A stretch of DNA of 28,462 nucleotides from Suilimivivens sp963638365. Its GTDB lineage: Bacteria; Bacillota; Clostridia; Lachnospirales; Lachnospiraceae. The stretch is from the NCBI GenBank assembly GCA_963638365.1, contig CAVHRK010000027.1, positions 1 to 28,462 of the forward strand, written 5' to 3'. A program made the translations under genes and the position numbers. The notes beneath the pieces are model-generated. The model was not told the DNA's origin and made no database searches. It was given only the letters and a program-made list of their open reading frames with translations. This document shows, piece after piece, positions 15,183 to 23,138 of this stretch. How positions within the stretch are numbered: the first letter of the stretch is position 1; every line of letters begins with the position of its first letter.

Positions 15183-16349
15183 CTACCAGATCCGGTAATT
15201 GCCGCTCAATGCAAGGAATGCAAAGAAATACAGGCAGTTATCGTAATATCTCCGGTCACCTTCCCGAAGCGGCATCCGGAAGAACTCCTCCAGCCATTTT
15301 TTCGCAATCCGGACACTCTCTTCATCCTTCGTCCGTCCAAGCACGGCCAATATTCCCTGTGTGGTGGTAACCTGTAATCCGACCGGGTGAAGGGCCGGTT
15401 CGTGAAGGCTTGTTCCGTCCACCTCATAGATTTCAAAAGGATGCTCGTCCCACCGTGCATCTAAGAAGCGCAGCAGCTTTTCCGGTGCCTCATACTGCCC
15501 TTCATCGATTCCAAACCATTCGTAATCCAGTCCGATGTTCGCCATGGTACGGTACGCATCACTGAAAAACCAGTCATGACGATCGGTTGTCCACGGTAAC
15601 GGGCGGCTCATGGGTTTCCCGTCAAATTCGGCATACTCGGCACTCATACCGGTCTTTGGGTGGCAGGCCTTTGCCAGATATTCCCGGCTTACCTTCGCAG
15701 CCTCTTTAAAGAACGGCCGGTCTTCCTCATCTGCCCACAGTGCAAACAATTCATAAAAATGCGGCAGGTGGTAGGACGGATCGGTGAAGTCGCTTCCCGG
15801 TACAAACAGAATCTGCTTATTCTCATGATTCCACATCGGGTATCCCGGTCTGCCGTTCTCTCCCTTGTGGATGCAGGCTCTTAAGATCTTCCTGGCCTGT
15901 TCGGAATAGCAGTAAATTCCTTCGCCGTCTCCCCAACGGTGGGAAGCAAAAAACAGTGCCATAGCAAAGAATTCTTCCCCGTCCGGAGCTGCGCCATCGG
16001 CATTGCGTGTTCCGTCAAGTCCACAGGACCATGCAAAATAACCTTCGCTTTCGCCCTCTTCCATCCACATATAGGTACATGCCCATTTCCAGATACGGTC
16101 AAACTCTTCCTTCTTATTCATCTGGACACAGATCATCATACCATAAGACATGCCTTCTGTCCTGGCATCATGATTTCCGGTATCTTCCAGATATCCCATA
16201 TCTTCTCCCGCGGGATGATAAATCCGCTCTTCCTCACTTCCATAGAAAAACGTCTCAAAAATCTCATTCAGACGGTCCTTCACTTCCTGATCTCCTTTTC
16301 CGATCAGGGAAAATAAATTACGGTATTGCTTTGTTTCAAAAGCTGCCAT
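15183..16349 (-). CDS. Glycoside hydrolase family 8, probable reducing-end xylose-releasing exo-oligoxylanase (Rex)
   Basis: This 388-residue cytoplasmic enzyme has no signal peptide and fits the Rex subgroup of GH8, which removes xylose from the reducing end of short xylo-oligosaccharides with inversion. DARTEGMSYGMM carries the probable acid Glu65 (compare Glu70 of Bacillus halodurans Rex). FFSDAYRTMANIG carries Asp264, the probable base (compare Asp263). WACTYMW, WSCGLDGTRNADGAAPDGEE and SDFTDPSYHLPHFYELFALW are further family blocks. The frame is open back to 16445, but the ATG at 16349 has AAAGGAGG ten bases upstream and matches the family start. It heads the operon with the kinase and regulator. 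Together with GH39 and GH43 it would degrade imported oligoxylosides from both ends. Confidence 0.92.
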   Translation of the reverse strand: MAAFETKQYRNLFSLIGKGDQEVKDRLNEIFETFFYGSEEERIYHPAGEDMGYLEDTGNHDARTEGMSYGMMICVQMNKKEEFDRIWKWACTYMWMEEGESEGYFAWSCGLDGTRNADGAAPDGEEFFAMALFFASHRWGDGEGIYCYSEQARKILRACIHKGENGRPGYPMWNHENKQILFVPGSDFTDPSYHLPHFYELFALWADEEDRPFFKEAAKVSREYLAKACHPKTGMSAEYAEFDGKPMSRPLPWTTDRHDWFFSDAYRTMANIGLDYEWFGIDEGQYEAPEKLLRFLDARWDEHPFEIYEVDGTSLHEPALHPVGLQVTTTQGILAVLGRTKDEESVRIAKKWLEEFFRMPLREGDRRYYDNCLYFFAFLALSGNYRIW

Positions 16350-16389
16350 AAATAAAAAACCTCCTTTGTGATAAGTACATAGTAAGTTA

Positions 16390-16433
16390 AGTATACACAC
16401 AAACGAGGTTTTCTTTCTCTTCGAAAACTGACT
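16390..16433 (-). promoter_or_regulatory. Candidate promoter region of the GH8-kinase-regulator operon
   Basis: TATACT (16395-16390, reverse strand) is a good -10, but no -35 is recognisable at 16-18 bases, suggesting dependence on an activator. A CGAAAA element (16422-16427) sits where the -35-proximal regulator site lies in the two other sugar promoters, but it matches the 14-mer only with a gap and no distal copy is seen. Nothing else is recognised in the rest of the gap to 16498; in particular, no terminator for the upstream operon. Confidence 0.4.
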
Positions 16434-16497
16434 TATGCTAATCAATTATTGCTATTCTGCAGCCATATCAAATAGTTCCTTCTCTCATCCGTTGGGA

Positions 16498-16761
16498 CTA
16501 GCCTTCAATGATCAGATATCTTCCATCCCCAACCTCGAATACTTCATCGGCATTCAGGATCTCTTCTTCGTCTGCACCATCCATATCGATGCCCTCCTCT
16601 TCAAAGAAATCCCAGACTTCACGCAGCGAATTCACAACCACTGCGAAATTCTCCTCCAGAAACTCTTCTGCCTCTTCCAAAGAAGAAACCACATCTCCTT
16701 CCGGGAAAAGCTGCTCCTGCTTTTCTAAAAAACACTGTAATACTGCGTCATCATACTGCAT
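16498..16761 (-). CDS. Small acidic protein of unknown function, downstream of ppk1
   Basis: This 87-residue protein is strongly acidic: Glu and Asp dominate, as in SLEEAEEFLEENFAVVV and GIDMDGADEEEILNADEVFE. It has no signal peptide or membrane segment and no motif I recognise. It starts two bases after the ppk1 stop, with GAGGAGG eleven bases before its ATG, so it is a genuine translated gene at the end of the pheA-to-ppk1 operon. The alternating helix-rich acidic pattern suggests a compact helical protein or a partner of a basic protein. Any role in polyphosphate metabolism is only a guess from position. Confidence 0.75.
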   Translation of the reverse strand: MQYDDAVLQCFLEKQEQLFPEGDVVSSLEEAEEFLEENFAVVVNSLREVWDFFEEEGIDMDGADEEEILNADEVFEVGDGRYLIIEG

Positions 16762-16763
16762 CG

Positions 16764-18950
16764 CTATACCTCCTCTTCCATTCCCTTCTCCGGAATAAAT
16801 ACTCTGTTATTGATTAATTTTTCCTGTTCCTTCACGCGCTCTACTGCCATCTGTCCAAAAATCAACTGGGAGTTGTAAGAGCCCTTTCCTCTCTTATCCA
16901 CCTTCTCATAGGTTCCCTGCGGTGTAAGTAAATGTGCCTTTTCGGTATCACGAAGCTGTATGGTAAGAATGTCCATCAGCCGCTTCTGCAACTCCGGCTT
17001 TTCTACCGGGAACATGATTTCCACACGACGCTCTAAGTTTCTCGGCATCCAGTCTGCACTGGCGCAGTAAAATTCCGGCTTGCCGTCATTTTCAAAATAA
17101 AAGATCCGGCTGTGTTCGAGGAAATTTCCCACAATAGAACGGACGCTGATCCGGTCCCCGATCCCCGGCAGTCCCACACGGATACAGCAGATTCCGCGGA
17201 CGATCAGTTCAATCTTCACGCCGGCTTCCGCGGCCTCATAGAGAGCCGCGATAATATCCTTGTCACAAAGGCTGTTCACCTTGGCAATGATATGTCCCTT
17301 TTCCCCGGCCTTGGCATGCTTCATTTCCCGCTCAATGAGATAAAGGAAACGATCCTTTAACCACAGCGGAGCAAGGGCGAGCTTATTCCAGCTAAGAGGC
17401 TCCGAATAACCGGAAAGCATATTGAATACGGCGGTTGCATCCTCCCCGATCGAAGGATTGCAGGTGAGCAGTCCCATGTCGGTGTAAAGCTTTGCAGTCG
17501 CATCGTTATAGTTACCGGTTCCTAAATGCACATATCTGCGGATACCGTCTTCTTCCCGCCGTACCACAAGCGTGATCTTACTGTGGGTCTTTAAGCCGAC
17601 AAGACCATAGATAACATGACAGCCTGCCTTCTCTAACATCTTTGCCCATACAATGTTATTCTCTTCATCAAAACGTGCCTTTAATTCCACAAGCACGGAA
17701 ACCTGCTTGCCGTTTTCTGCCGCCTGGGCAAGTGCTGCGATGATCGGTGAGTTGCCGCTCACACGGTAGAGTGTCTGCTTGATGGCAAGCACTTCTTTGT
17801 CCCTCGCTGCCTGACGGATGAAATCCACCACCGGCGTAAAGGTTTCATAAGGGTGGAACAGCAGAATATCCTGCTTTTTAATCTGATCAAAAATATTGCA
17901 GTCTGCCGGAAGCTCCGGTACCGGCTGCGGCTTCGGATAAGATTTTTCTTTTAAGTGGTCAAAGCCCTCAAGTCCGTACATCTTCATTAAGAAGGTAAGA
18001 TCGAGCGGCCCGTCAATTTCATACACATCCTGCTTTTCGATGTTCAGCTCCCGCTCAATGATCTCTAACAGGCGTTCATCCATTCCCTTTTCTACCTCAA
18101 GACGGATTGCCTGCCCCCACTGACGCTTTTTGAGCTGCTTTTCAATTTCCTTTAACAGATCCTCGGCTTCATCCTCTTCAATTGTAAGGTCCGCATTTCG
18201 CATAATACGGAACGGATGTGCACAGACGATCTCATAATTCAGGAACAGCTTTTCAATATTCCGCTCGATGACTTCTTCAAGGGGAATGAGGAGCCGTTCT
18301 CCTTCTTCTCCTGGGATTTCAATGATTCTGGGAAGGACACTGGGCACCTGAACGGTTGCAAATTCCAGAATTTCTCCTCCGTCCTTCTTCTGGACGAGTG
18401 CTCCGATATTGAGTGACTTGTTCCGGATTAACGGAAACGGTCTGGAAGAATCTACTGCCATCGGCGTCAATACCGGATAAATATTCTCTTCATAATAGCG
18501 GTCTACATATTCCGCCTCTGCCTCACTTAACTGCTCATGCTTCTGGATGACACGGATGCCGTTTGTCTTAAGCTGGGGAAGCAGCGAATGATTGTAAATC
18601 CGGTACTGCTCTTCCACAAGGTCATGTGTTTCTTTGGTAATCTGCTTTAACTGCTCCTTCGGAGTCATTCCCGCAATGTCTTTCTTATCATAACCGGCAT
18701 TGACCATATCCTTCAGGGACGCCACACGTACCATAAAAAATTCATCCAGATTGGAGGAGGTAATACTTAAAAATTTCAAACGCTCAAACAACGGATTATT
18801 CTTGTCCTTTGCCTCACTCATGACTCTGCGGTCAAACAGGAGCCAGCTCAGTTCTCGGTTTACATAATATTCAGGATTGTCGTATTTTAGTTTTCCCATA
18901 TTTTCTGAATTGCTGCCTTTCTCTTCTATATAAAATAAATGGATCATCAT
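16764..18950 (-). CDS. ppk1: Polyphosphate kinase 1
   Basis: This 728-residue enzyme reversibly polymerises the gamma phosphate of ATP into inorganic polyphosphate. The PPK1 layout is complete: the N-terminal domain with YYVNRELSWLLFDRRV (29-43) and SSNLDEFFMVRVASL, the head domain to about residue 330, and two phospholipase D-like catalytic domains. His456 in GLKTHSKITLVVRR is the likely phosphorylated residue, and His613 in NFLEHSRIFYF the second active-site His (E. coli His435 and His592 by alignment of motifs, made by eye). RRYVHLGTGNYND and MPRNLERRVEIMFPV are also conserved. It follows the Ppx/GppA gene after 10 bases. An in-frame Met at residue 18 is a possible alternative start; neither start has a strong ribosome site. 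Confidence 0.95.
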   Translation of the reverse strand: MMIHLFYIEEKGSNSENMGKLKYDNPEYYVNRELSWLLFDRRVMSEAKDKNNPLFERLKFLSITSSNLDEFFMVRVASLKDMVNAGYDKKDIAGMTPKEQLKQITKETHDLVEEQYRIYNHSLLPQLKTNGIRVIQKHEQLSEAEAEYVDRYYEENIYPVLTPMAVDSSRPFPLIRNKSLNIGALVQKKDGGEILEFATVQVPSVLPRIIEIPGEEGERLLIPLEEVIERNIEKLFLNYEIVCAHPFRIMRNADLTIEEDEAEDLLKEIEKQLKKRQWGQAIRLEVEKGMDERLLEIIERELNIEKQDVYEIDGPLDLTFLMKMYGLEGFDHLKEKSYPKPQPVPELPADCNIFDQIKKQDILLFHPYETFTPVVDFIRQAARDKEVLAIKQTLYRVSGNSPIIAALAQAAENGKQVSVLVELKARFDEENNIVWAKMLEKAGCHVIYGLVGLKTHSKITLVVRREEDGIRRYVHLGTGNYNDATAKLYTDMGLLTCNPSIGEDATAVFNMLSGYSEPLSWNKLALAPLWLKDRFLYLIEREMKHAKAGEKGHIIAKVNSLCDKDIIAALYEAAEAGVKIELIVRGICCIRVGLPGIGDRISVRSIVGNFLEHSRIFYFENDGKPEFYCASADWMPRNLERRVEIMFPVEKPELQKRLMDILTIQLRDTEKAHLLTPQGTYEKVDKRGKGSYNSQLIFGQMAVERVKEQEKLINNRVFIPEKGMEEEV

Positions 18951-18960
18951 CTGTTGCTTC

Positions 18961-20514
18961 TTAATACTTATCCAGCGTTCTCTTCTGCCGGATGACCGGC
19001 CGGATATTAAATACTTCGGTGAAGAACTCTGCCCGGTGTCCGAAAAGCCCCCGCTCTAAGGTAATGTCCTCATTCGTTTCCACCGTAATCAGGAGCTGCT
19101 CCTCCTTCGGCAGAATCCTGATATTCTTAAACTTCTGCTTGTGGCTCCGGTCAAGACCGTTTGCCAGCCGCAGCATGGCAAGGAGCTTTGTCATCCGTAA
19201 ATAAGATTCCTTATCCATGCTTGTAGTCTTTTCCATCTGCTCATAGTAATCAAAAGGAATGTGATTGTACTTGACTACATTTGCTACAATTTCGCGCTCC
19301 AGATGGGACAGTCCGATAATTTCCGTCGCCATGATAATCCGGTAGGAGCATTCGCCAAGCTCCACCATACTGATATATTTCCCACAGTCATGAAGGATGG
19401 TTGCAATCTGCAAAAGCAACCGGTCACGCTTCGTTAAACCGTGTACCCTCTTCATGCTGTCAAAAATCCTCAGTGCAATCTGTTCAAGTGTTTCACTCCG
19501 CTTTTTACTTCCCTGATACCGCTTACTGATCGACTTTGCGCAGGCTATGATATCCTTTTCAAAATCATGGGATACGGGAAGAAGCTGATTCTTCTCCGCA
19601 TATTCATAAGCAATACCGTCACAGAGTGTCACTCCAGGCGCCCAGATCGTTTTCGCTCCGGTATCCTCCATAATCCGGTGCACCATGATCAGAGAAATGT
19701 AAAGTGCCGGCATATCTTCTTCGGGCATATCCAAAAGCCTTGAAAGCTCAAGCGTACTCTTCGTCCGACTCTTTTCCATAAATTCTTCGATCTGCTCCCT
19801 GGTCGTTACATCTCCCTTCCCTTCCTTACGGTAATAATGCCGGATCAGCAGGGATATATAATCATCGACAATAATCAGATTCTCAATCGCACGATCCTTC
19901 AGATACAGCTTCTTATAAACGGAAAGCTGGGATTCCACAATCTCTCCGATTAAGGTCCGGTACTGGCTTAAGGAAGCATTCAGGAGATTCATGCTCTCCC
20001 GCAGGCGCAGTACGCCAAGCTTTAAATTCTGCGTGGAAACCAGAGTATCCTTATCAAACAGGGAAATCTGGATACTGCCACCACCGATATCCACAATGGC
20101 GGTTCCCTTTTCAATGATTTCATCAAACTGCTGCCCCTGCAAAGCAATCGACTTATAATCCAGAAACCGCTGCTCGGAATTACTTAAGATATCCATGCGA
20201 ATTCCGGTACGCAGCCGTACCTGATCGGTCAGAATCGCCCGGTTCATACTTTCCCGGATCGCGCTGGTTCCATACGCCTTATAATCGGTCACCTGATAGG
20301 TCTTCATGATATCCGAGAACTCATGCAGGATCATACACAGTTCATCCACACGCTCAAAACTTAATTTTCCGGTCGTATAGGTTTCCGTTCCCATATCAAT
20401 GCTGTGACGGATATGATCAATCTGCTTCATCCCGTTCTTCTTCGAAACCTCAAAAATCTTCATGGAGAGTTCATAAGAACCGATATCAATTGCCGCAAAG
20501 GTCTTTACTGCCAT
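18961..20514 (-). CDS. ppx: Ppx/GppA-family exopolyphosphatase with C-terminal HD domain
   Basis: This 517-residue protein has an N-terminal ASKHA-fold phosphatase: AAIDIGSYELSMKIFEV (7-23), YGTSAIRESMNR (81-92), and VDIGGGSIQISLF (141-153). The usual catalytic Glu region reads LSNSEQRFLDYKSIA, with Glu114 the likely base. An HD domain occupies about residues 330-480, with ILHDCGKYISM (373-383) and GLSHLEREIVANVVKYNH. The family hydrolyses polyphosphate and/or pppGpp; which one applies here is not visible. Being immediately upstream of ppk1 argues for a polyphosphate role, with degradation and synthesis encoded together. It starts six bases after the DUF815 gene, with AAGGAG overlapping that gene's end. 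Confidence 0.9.
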   Translation of the reverse strand: MAVKTFAAIDIGSYELSMKIFEVSKKNGMKQIDHIRHSIDMGTETYTTGKLSFERVDELCMILHEFSDIMKTYQVTDYKAYGTSAIRESMNRAILTDQVRLRTGIRMDILSNSEQRFLDYKSIALQGQQFDEIIEKGTAIVDIGGGSIQISLFDKDTLVSTQNLKLGVLRLRESMNLLNASLSQYRTLIGEIVESQLSVYKKLYLKDRAIENLIIVDDYISLLIRHYYRKEGKGDVTTREQIEEFMEKSRTKSTLELSRLLDMPEEDMPALYISLIMVHRIMEDTGAKTIWAPGVTLCDGIAYEYAEKNQLLPVSHDFEKDIIACAKSISKRYQGSKKRSETLEQIALRIFDSMKRVHGLTKRDRLLLQIATILHDCGKYISMVELGECSYRIIMATEIIGLSHLEREIVANVVKYNHIPFDYYEQMEKTTSMDKESYLRMTKLLAMLRLANGLDRSHKQKFKNIRILPKEEQLLITVETNEDITLERGLFGHRAEFFTEVFNIRPVIRQKRTLDKY

Positions 20515-20520
20515 GGTATT

Positions 20521-21819
20521 TTACTCCTTTTTTCCAAGTATGTAATCAATGAACTGCTGGGCACACCGGCCGGATAAGCCGCCATGGGCAAGCTCCCACT
20601 TATTCGCCTCAAGCAGCAGCTCTTCTTCTGCCATCTGCACGCCATAACGGTCTGCCAGAGTCTTTACAATGTTCTGGAACTGCTTCTTATCCGGCGCCGC
20701 GAAGAAAATCGTCACCCCAAACCGGGAAACGAGCGAAAGTTTCTCCTGTACGGTATCTCCGGAATGCAGGTCATCTCTCCGGTCATCTTTATCTGAAAAG
20801 CTTTCCTTAATCAAGTGTCTGCGATTCGAGGTTGCATAGATTAACACATTCTCCGGCTTCTTTTCAAGTCCTCCTTCGATCACCGCTTTCAGATACTTGT
20901 ACTCAATTTCAAAATCCTCAAAGCTTAAGTCATCCATATAAATGATAAATTTATAATTCCGGTTCTTGATCTGGGTAATGATATCATTCAGATCCTGAAA
21001 CTGGTGCTTATACACTTCAATAATACGCAGTCCCCGATCGTAATATTCATTCGCAATTCCCTTAATACTGGATGATTTTCCTGTACCGGCATCACCGAAT
21101 AACAGACAGTTGTTTGCCTTTCTTCCTTCGACAAAAGCCTCGGTATTCTCAATGAGCTTTTTCTTAGGAATTTCATAGCCAACCAGATCATCCAGGTAAA
21201 CGTGCGCAATGTTCTGGATCGGTACGATCTGCACACCATCCTCGTCATGAACCACACGGAACGCCTTATGCAGACCGAACTTTCCAACCCCGTAATCCTT
21301 ATAAAACTCGGTAAGAGTCACCTTCATTTCCTCCGGCGTATGGTCCTTTGCAAACTTCTGTGCAAGGGAACAGATCCGTTCGCGTATCCGGCTGTTATAT
21401 ACCTTGGACTCGGAATCACTCGATACATAGTCCGTAATCAGTGAAAAATCACAGACCTGTAAAGCTTCGGTCATCTTCGTAAAATCATAATCAAAAAATT
21501 CTTTAAAGATTACAATGTCATGCAATACCGCCTGATTGATGGTTCCCTCGACTTTCCCCCGGATTTCACATGCCTTGCTATAGCTGTTCTCATTGTTTAC
21601 CAGAAGATTACTTAAATAACAGTGCCAGAGGTTCCCGTAGAATCCGTGGTTTCCTGCAATTTCAAGGAGCTTATGCATGCAGTCATACAAAAGCCCTGCA
21701 AGGTCCTCGCGGTTATAATACTCATCCTCATAGTGCTCCATGAGCCACGCCATATCAAACAGAAGGGTGCCTTCCTCCTTCTCAAAATCCTTATATACGA
21801 TCAGTTCCTGTTCTCTCAT
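20521..21819 (-). CDS. DUF815-family AAA+ ATPase
   Basis: This 432-residue cytoplasmic protein has a helical N-terminal region of about 200 residues, then a AAA+ module. Walker A is FGDAGTGKSS (241-250), the Walker B region is FIIYMDDLSFEDFE, the sensor 1-like stretch is VLIYATSNRRHLIKESF, and a C-terminal lid includes WELAHGGLSGRCAQQFIDYI. The DUF815 domain typically begins near YLDDLVGYEIPKKKL, as here. The biochemical function of this family is not established. AAGGAGAG precedes the ATG. It lies between pheA (14-base gap) and the Ppx gene (6-base gap). Confidence 0.9.
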   Translation of the reverse strand: MREQELIVYKDFEKEEGTLLFDMAWLMEHYEDEYYNREDLAGLLYDCMHKLLEIAGNHGFYGNLWHCYLSNLLVNNENSYSKACEIRGKVEGTINQAVLHDIVIFKEFFDYDFTKMTEALQVCDFSLITDYVSSDSESKVYNSRIRERICSLAQKFAKDHTPEEMKVTLTEFYKDYGVGKFGLHKAFRVVHDEDGVQIVPIQNIAHVYLDDLVGYEIPKKKLIENTEAFVEGRKANNCLLFGDAGTGKSSSIKGIANEYYDRGLRIIEVYKHQFQDLNDIITQIKNRNYKFIIYMDDLSFEDFEIEYKYLKAVIEGGLEKKPENVLIYATSNRRHLIKESFSDKDDRRDDLHSGDTVQEKLSLVSRFGVTIFFAAPDKKQFQNIVKTLADRYGVQMAEEELLLEANKWELAHGGLSGRCAQQFIDYILGKKE

Positions 21820-21833
21820 CCGTATATCTCTCC

Positions 21834-22961
21834 TTAGTAGTTTCCAAGTATCCGGAAGTTTAGTGCTTCCTCTTTTAAGCCCCGCAGTGCATTCTGTACG
21901 GCAGCATCCTTCAGATTACCGTTGCAGTCAATAAAAAAGCGGTATTCAAATCCCTTATCCTTAATAGGGCGGCTTTCGATCCGGCTCATATTGAGGTTAT
22001 TGTAAATAAAATGGGACAGAATGTGATACAGTGCACCACTTTCGTGCGGCAGTTCGAAGCAGACGCTGATCCGCTGTGCCTTTTCCAGGAAAATCTTCTT
22101 CCCGCTGATGACGATAAAACGGGTTGCATTGTCGCTGCACTGATGAATCCCCCGCTGTAAGATCGTAAGTCCATAACGCTGCGCTGCATATTCACTTGCA
22201 ATGGCCGCCTGTGTCTTATCATGATCTTCTGAAACCTTGCGTGCCGCAAAGGCGTTATTCTGCATCTTAATCTGCTCCCATTCCGGATGAGTGCTTAAAA
22301 ACTGCTCCGTCTGCATTAACGACTGCGGATGGGAATAAACTTTCCGGATATCGGAAAGCTCTGCTCCCGGAACGCCAAGTAGACAATGATTAATCGGAAT
22401 GATCTGCTCTCCGACAATGACATTTTCAAATTCTACTAAAAGATCATAGATCTCGCTTACAATGCCCACCGTGGAATTCTCGATCGGCAATACCGCAAAG
22501 TCGGCCTTGCCGTCTGCCACATACTCCATTGCCTCCCGGAAGGTATCAACATGATCGCAGTTGATCTCCCTGCCAAAGAACTGTTCCATGGCAAGCTGCG
22601 AATAAGCGCCCTCTGCCCCCTGGAAAATAACCTTCGTATGTTCATCCACAAGTTCCCTGCAGGTCTCAAAGGAAAACATATCATTATTCTCATGCTCTAA
22701 AAGAATTCCATACTGCAGCTTGCGGCTTAAGGACATCAACTGCGTAAACAGTTCCTCCACGCCCTTCTTATTCTCTTCTTTTTCGGCAAGTCCGCAGACC
22801 TTCTGTATCTTCTCTGCTTCACGCTGCTTATCAAAAACAGGCTTATGATTCTCAATTTTATATTCGGCAATCTCCGTACAGATATTCATTCTCTGTTCAT
22901 ACAGCTTCACAAGCTGCCGGTCGATTTCATCAATCTCTTTGCGTAACTGTGCTAAATCCAT
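21834..22961 (-). CDS. pheA: Bifunctional chorismate mutase / prephenate dehydratase (P-protein)
   Basis: This 375-residue enzyme converts chorismate to prephenate and then to phenylpyruvate for phenylalanine synthesis. Residues 1-85 are an AroQ-type chorismate mutase (LRKEIDEIDRQLVKLYEQRM, with KPVFDKQREAE). Residues 108-285 are the dehydratase (VIFQGAEGAYSQLAMEQFFG, LPIENSTVGIVSEIYDLL, and the catalytic TRF motif in DNATRFIVI at 277-285). Residues 296-375 are an ACT domain with ESGALY and ESRP, the parts that bind Phe for feedback inhibition. It is the first gene of a five-gene operon. The ribosome site is weak (AAGAGAG). No Phe leader peptide or T-box is seen upstream. Confidence 0.96.
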   Translation of the reverse strand: MDLAQLRKEIDEIDRQLVKLYEQRMNICTEIAEYKIENHKPVFDKQREAEKIQKVCGLAEKEENKKGVEELFTQLMSLSRKLQYGILLEHENNDMFSFETCRELVDEHTKVIFQGAEGAYSQLAMEQFFGREINCDHVDTFREAMEYVADGKADFAVLPIENSTVGIVSEIYDLLVEFENVIVGEQIIPINHCLLGVPGAELSDIRKVYSHPQSLMQTEQFLSTHPEWEQIKMQNNAFAARKVSEDHDKTQAAIASEYAAQRYGLTILQRGIHQCSDNATRFIVISGKKIFLEKAQRISVCFELPHESGALYHILSHFIYNNLNMSRIESRPIKDKGFEYRFFIDCNGNLKDAAVQNALRGLKEEALNFRILGNY

Positions 22962-23020
22962 ATACTTTTGTCTCTCTTTTCAATTTTCAATGTTTCACGC
23001 CGGGCCGTTACCCTATAAAA

Positions 23021-23052
23021 ATGATTGTATAACAATCATATATTGATCGCAA
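23021..23052 (-). promoter_or_regulatory. pheA-operon promoter with overlapping inverted repeat
   Basis: The reverse strand has TTGCGA (23052-23047), 17 bases, then TACAAT (23029-23024), a strong sigma-A match. A perfect inverted repeat, arms ATGATTGT (23021-23028) and ACAATCAT (23032-23039) with a 3-base centre, covers the -10 and part of the spacer. It is well placed for a dimeric repressor. Confidence 0.75.
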
Positions 23053-23070
23053 GGGATTCTCTGATTTCCA

Positions 23071-23099
23071 TTGCGAAACATAAGTAAAGTTTATATAAT
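23071..23099 (+). promoter_or_regulatory. Promoter of the DUF5050 gene
   Basis: TTGCGA (23071-23076), 17 bases, then TATAAT (23094-23099) gives a near-consensus promoter, with a leader of about 33 bases and AGGAGG before the ATG at 23139. It is divergent from the pheA promoter and uses the same -35 hexamer 18 bases away. Confidence 0.8.
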
Positions 23100-23138
23100 A
23101 AATCTGTAAAATTGATTCCTTATCACAGGAGGTAACTT

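Noticed and set aside
16420..16433. Third copy of the 14-bp regulator motif at the GH8 promoter
   Set aside because: Only CGAAAA and a gapped CT match, and nothing resembling the motif lies 22 bases further upstream. The position is suggestive but the sequence is not good enough to claim a site.
16350..16445. N-terminal extension of the GH8 protein
   Set aside because: It would read through the promoter -10 and the AAAGGAGG ribosome site that clearly serves the ATG at 16349.
16434..16497. Terminator for the pheA-to-acidic-protein operon
   Set aside because: No stem followed by a T-run could be found on the reverse strand after the stop at 16498; read-through into the GH8 operon or Rho-dependent ending is possible.
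22962..23020. Possible Phe attenuator or T-box in the pheA leader
   Set aside because: The leader is only about 55 bases, has no run of Phe codons, no T-box-like conserved core and no terminator hairpin.
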